Below are positions 61,328-64,000 of a stretch of 64,000 nt of DNA, piece after piece. The DNA comes from Bradyrhizobium neotropicale (lineage in GTDB: Bacteria > Pseudomonadota > Alphaproteobacteria > Rhizobiales > Xanthobacteraceae), in contig NZ_LSEF01000036.1 in assembly GCF_001641695.1 (NCBI RefSeq), forward strand, positions 1-64,000, read 5' to 3'. Both the position numbers and the translations under genes were made by a program. The notes beneath the pieces were generated by a model. It made no database searches. It was not told where the DNA came from and saw only the letters and a list, made by a program, of their open reading frames with translations. Each line of letters starts with the position of its first letter. The first letter of the stretch is position 1.

Positions 61328-61564
61328 ATGACCACGATCTCGCAAACTGCCGGGCAGAGTTTACGCCCATCCTCATCAGGCGGATTTTTCCGCTCGCTCG
61401 CCAACGGCGCCTACGCCCTGTTCGAACGCCTGGAGCGCCGCTCCGCCATCAAGACGCTGAACGAGCTCGACGACCGCGCGCTGCGCGACATCGGGATCAC
61501 GCGCTGCCAGATCGAGGACGCCGTCTACGGGCAGGTGAAAGCCGAGCTGACGCGTTATCTCTGA
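61328..61564 (+). CDS. DUF1127 family small protein
   Basis: A 78-aa protein. The C-terminal half is the DUF1127 domain (ALFERLERRSAIKTLNELDDRALRDIGITRCQIEDAVYG), with the conserved DDRALRDIG(I/L)TR core, preceded by a Ser/Gly-rich leader. Short Arg-rich DUF1127 proteins are linked to RNA turnover and phosphate and carbon metabolism in Agrobacterium. It is divergent from the MocR gene and is a likely target of it. Confidence 0.9.
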   Translation: MTTISQTAGQSLRPSSSGGFFRSLANGAYALFERLERRSAIKTLNELDDRALRDIGITRCQIEDAVYGQVKAELTRYL

Positions 61565-61575
61565 GACCGCCGCGA

Positions 61576-62037
61576 TCAGGCGATCGCGTACCGACCCCAT
61601 GCCGCGCCAAAGTCTCGATCGTCCTCAGTGCGGTTGGACTTGCGGCGCGGCCTCGCCGCCGGACTCGCGCTACGCCGGTGGCCGGCATCGATCCGCTGCA
61701 CGCTGGTGCGAAGCCTTGCGAGCAGCGCCGTAGCGCGCGCCGCGGCCCGCTTCACCAGGAACGCGATCGTCGCAGCCCGGCTCAGAATGCTGAGCATCAA
61801 CACCACCGAGAAGATGTCGATATAGGCGATGAGATCCCCGGCCAGCATCAGCGCGGGCGGGAGCGGCACGCTGTGGTAATAGGCGATCAGCAGGACGGCC
61901 AAGGGGAGGAGGGCAGCGACCTTTCGCCATGTCAGTCGGTCGAGCAGCGCCGCGAGCTGTACGACCAGCACCTCCCACAGCGCATCGCCGATCGCGAGCG
62001 GGATCTCATGGCTCCACTTGCGCCACCAGTTCTTCAC
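61576..62037 (-). CDS. Hypothetical membrane protein (153 aa)
   Basis: Residues 30-95 include two hydrophobic helices (KVAALLPLAVLLIAYYHSVPL, MLAGDLIAYIDIFSVVLMLSIL), and the C-terminus is strongly basic (RHRR, RPRRKSNRTE) and likely cytoplasmic. It starts at GTG 62037 behind GGAG, 15 bases after the stop of the universal stress gene, and may be cotranscribed with it. No family was recognised. Confidence 0.65.
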   Translation of the reverse strand: MKNWWRKWSHEIPLAIGDALWEVLVVQLAALLDRLTWRKVAALLPLAVLLIAYYHSVPLPPALMLAGDLIAYIDIFSVVLMLSILSRAATIAFLVKRAAARATALLARLRTSVQRIDAGHRRSASPAARPRRKSNRTEDDRDFGAAWGRYAIA

Positions 62038-62052
62038 GTCATTGCTCCGAGG

Positions 62053-62478
62053 TTAGTGCCGGACCACCAGCACCGAGCACTTGGCGTAGCGCACGACATG
62101 CCCGGCATTCGATCCCAGGAAATAGGTGCGCATCGCCGGCCGGTGCGAGGTCATGACAATCAAATCGGCCTTCATGTGGGCGGCTTCCTCCAAAATCTCG
62201 TGATAGATGCCGCCCTGGCGCACCACGCTGGAGATGCGCGCTTCCTCGATGCCGGATTCGCGCGCGACGATGGCGAGCGCCTCCTCGGAGGTCTGACGCT
62301 GCTGCTCGTCGAAATCCGCCGGCACGTATTCGGCGAGCATCACCGGCGTCATCGGCAGCACGTTGAGCAGCCGTATCGTCCCGCTCCAGGTCTGCGACAG
62401 CGTCGCCGCGGTCGCAATCGCCGGTTTTGCGAGATCGGTGTCGGCGAGGTCGATGGGCACGAGAATGGACTTGAACAT
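62053..62478 (-). CDS. Universal stress protein UspA-like
   Basis: A 141-aa UspA fold. The ends carry the family marks: MFKSILVPIDLADTDLAKPAI at the start and a C-terminal ATP-loop region DLIVMTSHRPAMRTYFLGSNAGHVVRYAKCSVLVVR (G-2x-G-9x-S-like). It is therefore probably an ATP-binding type. The ATG at 62478 begins the family sequence; a longer frame to 62607 overlaps the SixA gene on the same strand. Confidence 0.93.
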   Translation of the reverse strand: MFKSILVPIDLADTDLAKPAIATAATLSQTWSGTIRLLNVLPMTPVMLAEYVPADFDEQQRQTSEEALAIVARESGIEEARISSVVRQGGIYHEILEEAAHMKADLIVMTSHRPAMRTYFLGSNAGHVVRYAKCSVLVVRH

Positions 62479-62534
62479 CTGCGCCTCCCTCTCAATCAAG
62501 CCGGATCGACCGGTCGAGACGGCGCCCGCGCGTC

Positions 62535-63071
62535 TCATCCCAGTCGAAGCAGCTTGGGGCTGACGAACAGCACCAGTTTGCCGCGGCGGTAGGCCACGTC
62601 TTCCCAATCCTTGACGTCAAAGTCGAAGACCGCAAGTCCCGCGGTGGGCAGGTTGTGGGCGAGCGCCTTGGCGCCGGCCGGATCGCCGCCCTTCATCAGC
62701 ATCAGGGCGGCCTCGTGCATGCCGGGATTATGACCGACCAGCATCAGGTGCCGGGGGTTGGCGGGCGCGGTTGCAGTGCGAATGGAGTCCAGGATCTGCG
62801 CGGGGTCGGCGCCGTACAGTTCCGGCAGGATTTCGACCTGCGGCGCCGCGACACGGTCCTTCATCGCCTCCCAGGCGATGTCCCAGGTCTGCCTGGTCCG
62901 GACGGCGTGAGACACCAGCACGACCTCGGGGAAGGGGGGGTGGGCGGCGATCCAGTCGCCCATTTGCGCCGCATCCCTGTGGCCGCGGTCGTCGAGCCGG
63001 CGATCCTGGTCGCGGCCGCTGGGTGCGTCAGTCTCGGTCTTGGCGTGACGCAGCAGCATCAAACGGCGCAT
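62535..63071 (-). CDS. sixA: SixA-type phosphohistidine phosphatase (histidine phosphatase superfamily)
   Basis: A 178-aa enzyme of the branch-2 histidine phosphatases. The catalytic H9 is in LMLLRHAKTE, and the second His is in LMLVGHNPGMHE; the LVSHAVRTRQTWDI helix carries the further phosphate-binding Arg. SixA dephosphorylates phosphohistidine in Hpt or PTS proteins, so the Hpt protein encoded at 27865 could be a substrate; this is speculation. It has GTG-free standard start and no signal peptide. It is divergent from the FAD oxidoreductase. Confidence 0.88.
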   Translation of the reverse strand: MRRLMLLRHAKTETDAPSGRDQDRRLDDRGHRDAAQMGDWIAAHPPFPEVVLVSHAVRTRQTWDIAWEAMKDRVAAPQVEILPELYGADPAQILDSIRTATAPANPRHLMLVGHNPGMHEAALMLMKGGDPAGAKALAHNLPTAGLAVFDFDVKDWEDVAYRRGKLVLFVSPKLLRLG

Positions 63072-63164
63072 GGCATTCTCGAATCGTTTCGCGTGCAGGA
63101 TAATCTACAGGCGCGGGTTGAGGACAAGGTGACAAGCGCCCGATCGGTCCTTTAAGAAAACGAC

Positions 63165-64000
63165 ATGAGCGAGACTTTCACAAGCGTGTCCCAGGAAGAA
63201 GCCGGCCTTCGCGAGCGGGCGCGGCTGACGTTCGATCTCGATGCCGACATCTGCGTCATCGGCGCCGGCCTTGCCGGGCTCTCCATCGCGCTGGAGGCGG
63301 CCCGGCTCGGCGCCAGCGTCGCGGTACTCGAAGGCCGCCACATCGGCTGGAACGCCTCCGGTAACCAGCTCGGCACCGTAATGCCGGGCTTTGCGCTGCC
63401 GCTTGCCGATTTGATCGAGCGTATTGGCCTCGAAGACGCTCGCGAATTGTGGGCGCTCTCGAAGGAGGGCGCCGAGTTCGTCCGCGCCAATGCCACCGAA
63501 GAGAACATGCCGGGCATTGGCGTCAGCAACGGCGTGCTGGAAGTGTCCAACGTCGATGCCGGCGACCGGCTGATCAGCCGCTTGCAGATGCTCAATGAGG
63601 ATTTCGACACCGAGGTCGAAGGCTGGCAGGTCGATCGCGTGCGCGACGTGCTCAAGACCGATCACTACTTCCACGGCGTGCACTACCCCAAGGCGTTCCA
63701 GGTCGACGGCCGCAAATATGTACATGGCCTTGCGGCGCTGGCGCGGCGGGCGGGGGCGCGGATCTTCGAGGATACGCCGGTCGTCAGCATCGATCATTCC
63801 GGCATCCGCAAGCGTATCGTCACGCCGTCGGCACGGCTGCGTGCGACCCACATCGTGCTCGCTGGGAATATCCATCTCGGCGCGCCTTTGAAGCGCCTGT
63901 CGGAGACGCTGCTGCCGGTCTCACGCTATGCCGGCATCACCGCACCGCTCGGCGAGCGCGTCCATGACATCATCGCGTTCAAGGGATCTGTGATGGACTC
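63165..64000 (+). CDS. FAD-dependent oxidoreductase, DAO family (5' part, runs off the window)
   Basis: The first 278 codons of a glycine-oxidase/gamma-glutamylputrescine-oxidase-like (OrdL/PuuB) enzyme. The FAD dinucleotide motif is at about residues 29-46 (DICVIGAGLAGLSIALEAAR), followed by GRHIGWNASGNQLGTVMPGF, the family's flavin-contact segment. ATG 63165 starts the frame, which is open to the window edge without a stop. Substrates of relatives are amines and amino acids; none can be named here. Confidence 0.85.
   Translation, partial: MSETFTSVSQEEAGLRERARLTFDLDADICVIGAGLAGLSIALEAARLGASVAVLEGRHIGWNASGNQLGTVMPGFALPLADLIERIGLEDARELWALSKEGAEFVRANATEENMPGIGVSNGVLEVSNVDAGDRLISRLQMLNEDFDTEVEGWQVDRVRDVLKTDHYFHGVHYPKAFQVDGRKYVHGLAALARRAGARIFEDTPVVSIDHSGIRKRIVTPSARLRATHIVLAGNIHLGAPLKRLSETLLPVSRYAGITAPLGERVHDIIAFKGSVMD

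Overview
The window looks like a chromosomal segment of a Bradyrhizobium-type alphaproteobacterium. The DNA is GC-rich, GTG and TTG starts occur, and rhizobial hallmarks are present: an mctP-like monocarboxylate permease, a giant growth-pole coiled-coil protein, a TTAA-N7-TTAA (CtrA-type) site, DUF1127 and MocR genes, and several palindromic repeats of kinds I know from this genus. No rRNA or tRNA gene was seen. Genus assignment is by protein character and memory, not by search.

Layout. 1-1.8 kb: an IS110-family transposase with a strongly structured 5' noncoding end (possible bridge RNA) beside a truncated GntR-like fragment. 1.8-8.6 kb: quinone-oxidoreductase-like enzyme, secreted caspase-fold protein with a repeat-bearing Asn-rich tail, Na/phosphate cotransporter, and a PadR-ChrA unit with a palindromic operator candidate. 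8.6-12.6 kb: a cluster of three palindromic repeats, a 455-aa Ala/Glu-rich protein, an MFS transporter and a dipeptide epimerase. 12.7-15.5 kb: a three-gene MCE/Mla-type lipid transport operon. 15.7-21.7 kb: DUF3311, mctP, an SSF-domain hybrid histidine kinase and a LuxR-type response regulator, together resembling a CrbS/CrbR-type carboxylate sensing and uptake module.

21.8-31.8 kb: an 1,882-residue membrane-anchored protein with an essentially uninterrupted 11-residue periodicity of more than 1,000 residues (likely related to the growth pole ring protein of Agrobacterium), an Hpt protein, then ferredoxin, thioesterase and ferredoxin-NADP reductase, and small secreted proteins. 31.8-37.5 kb: AraC regulator, two outer-membrane barrels, a CYTH-CHAD polyphosphate-related protein and a small secreted protein.

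37.7-47.0 kb: a minus-strand island for D-glucarate/galactarate catabolism. GudP-like transporter, LysR regulator, KdgD, GudD, ketoglutarate semialdehyde dehydrogenase, GarD and an enolase-superfamily enzyme together convert both aldarates to 2-oxoglutarate. 47.1-54.2 kb: a DUF1501/DUF1800 secreted pair, a large SGNH hydrolase, a flippase-like membrane protein and a DUF892 ferritin-like protein. 54.2-64 kb: a decayed MFS fragment and an intact DHA2-type exporter, an MHYT-PAS-GGDEF-EAL protein, small membrane proteins, a MocR regulator with a direct-repeat operator candidate at its own start codon, DUF1127, a universal stress protein, SixA, and the 5' part of an FAD oxidoreductase that runs off the window.
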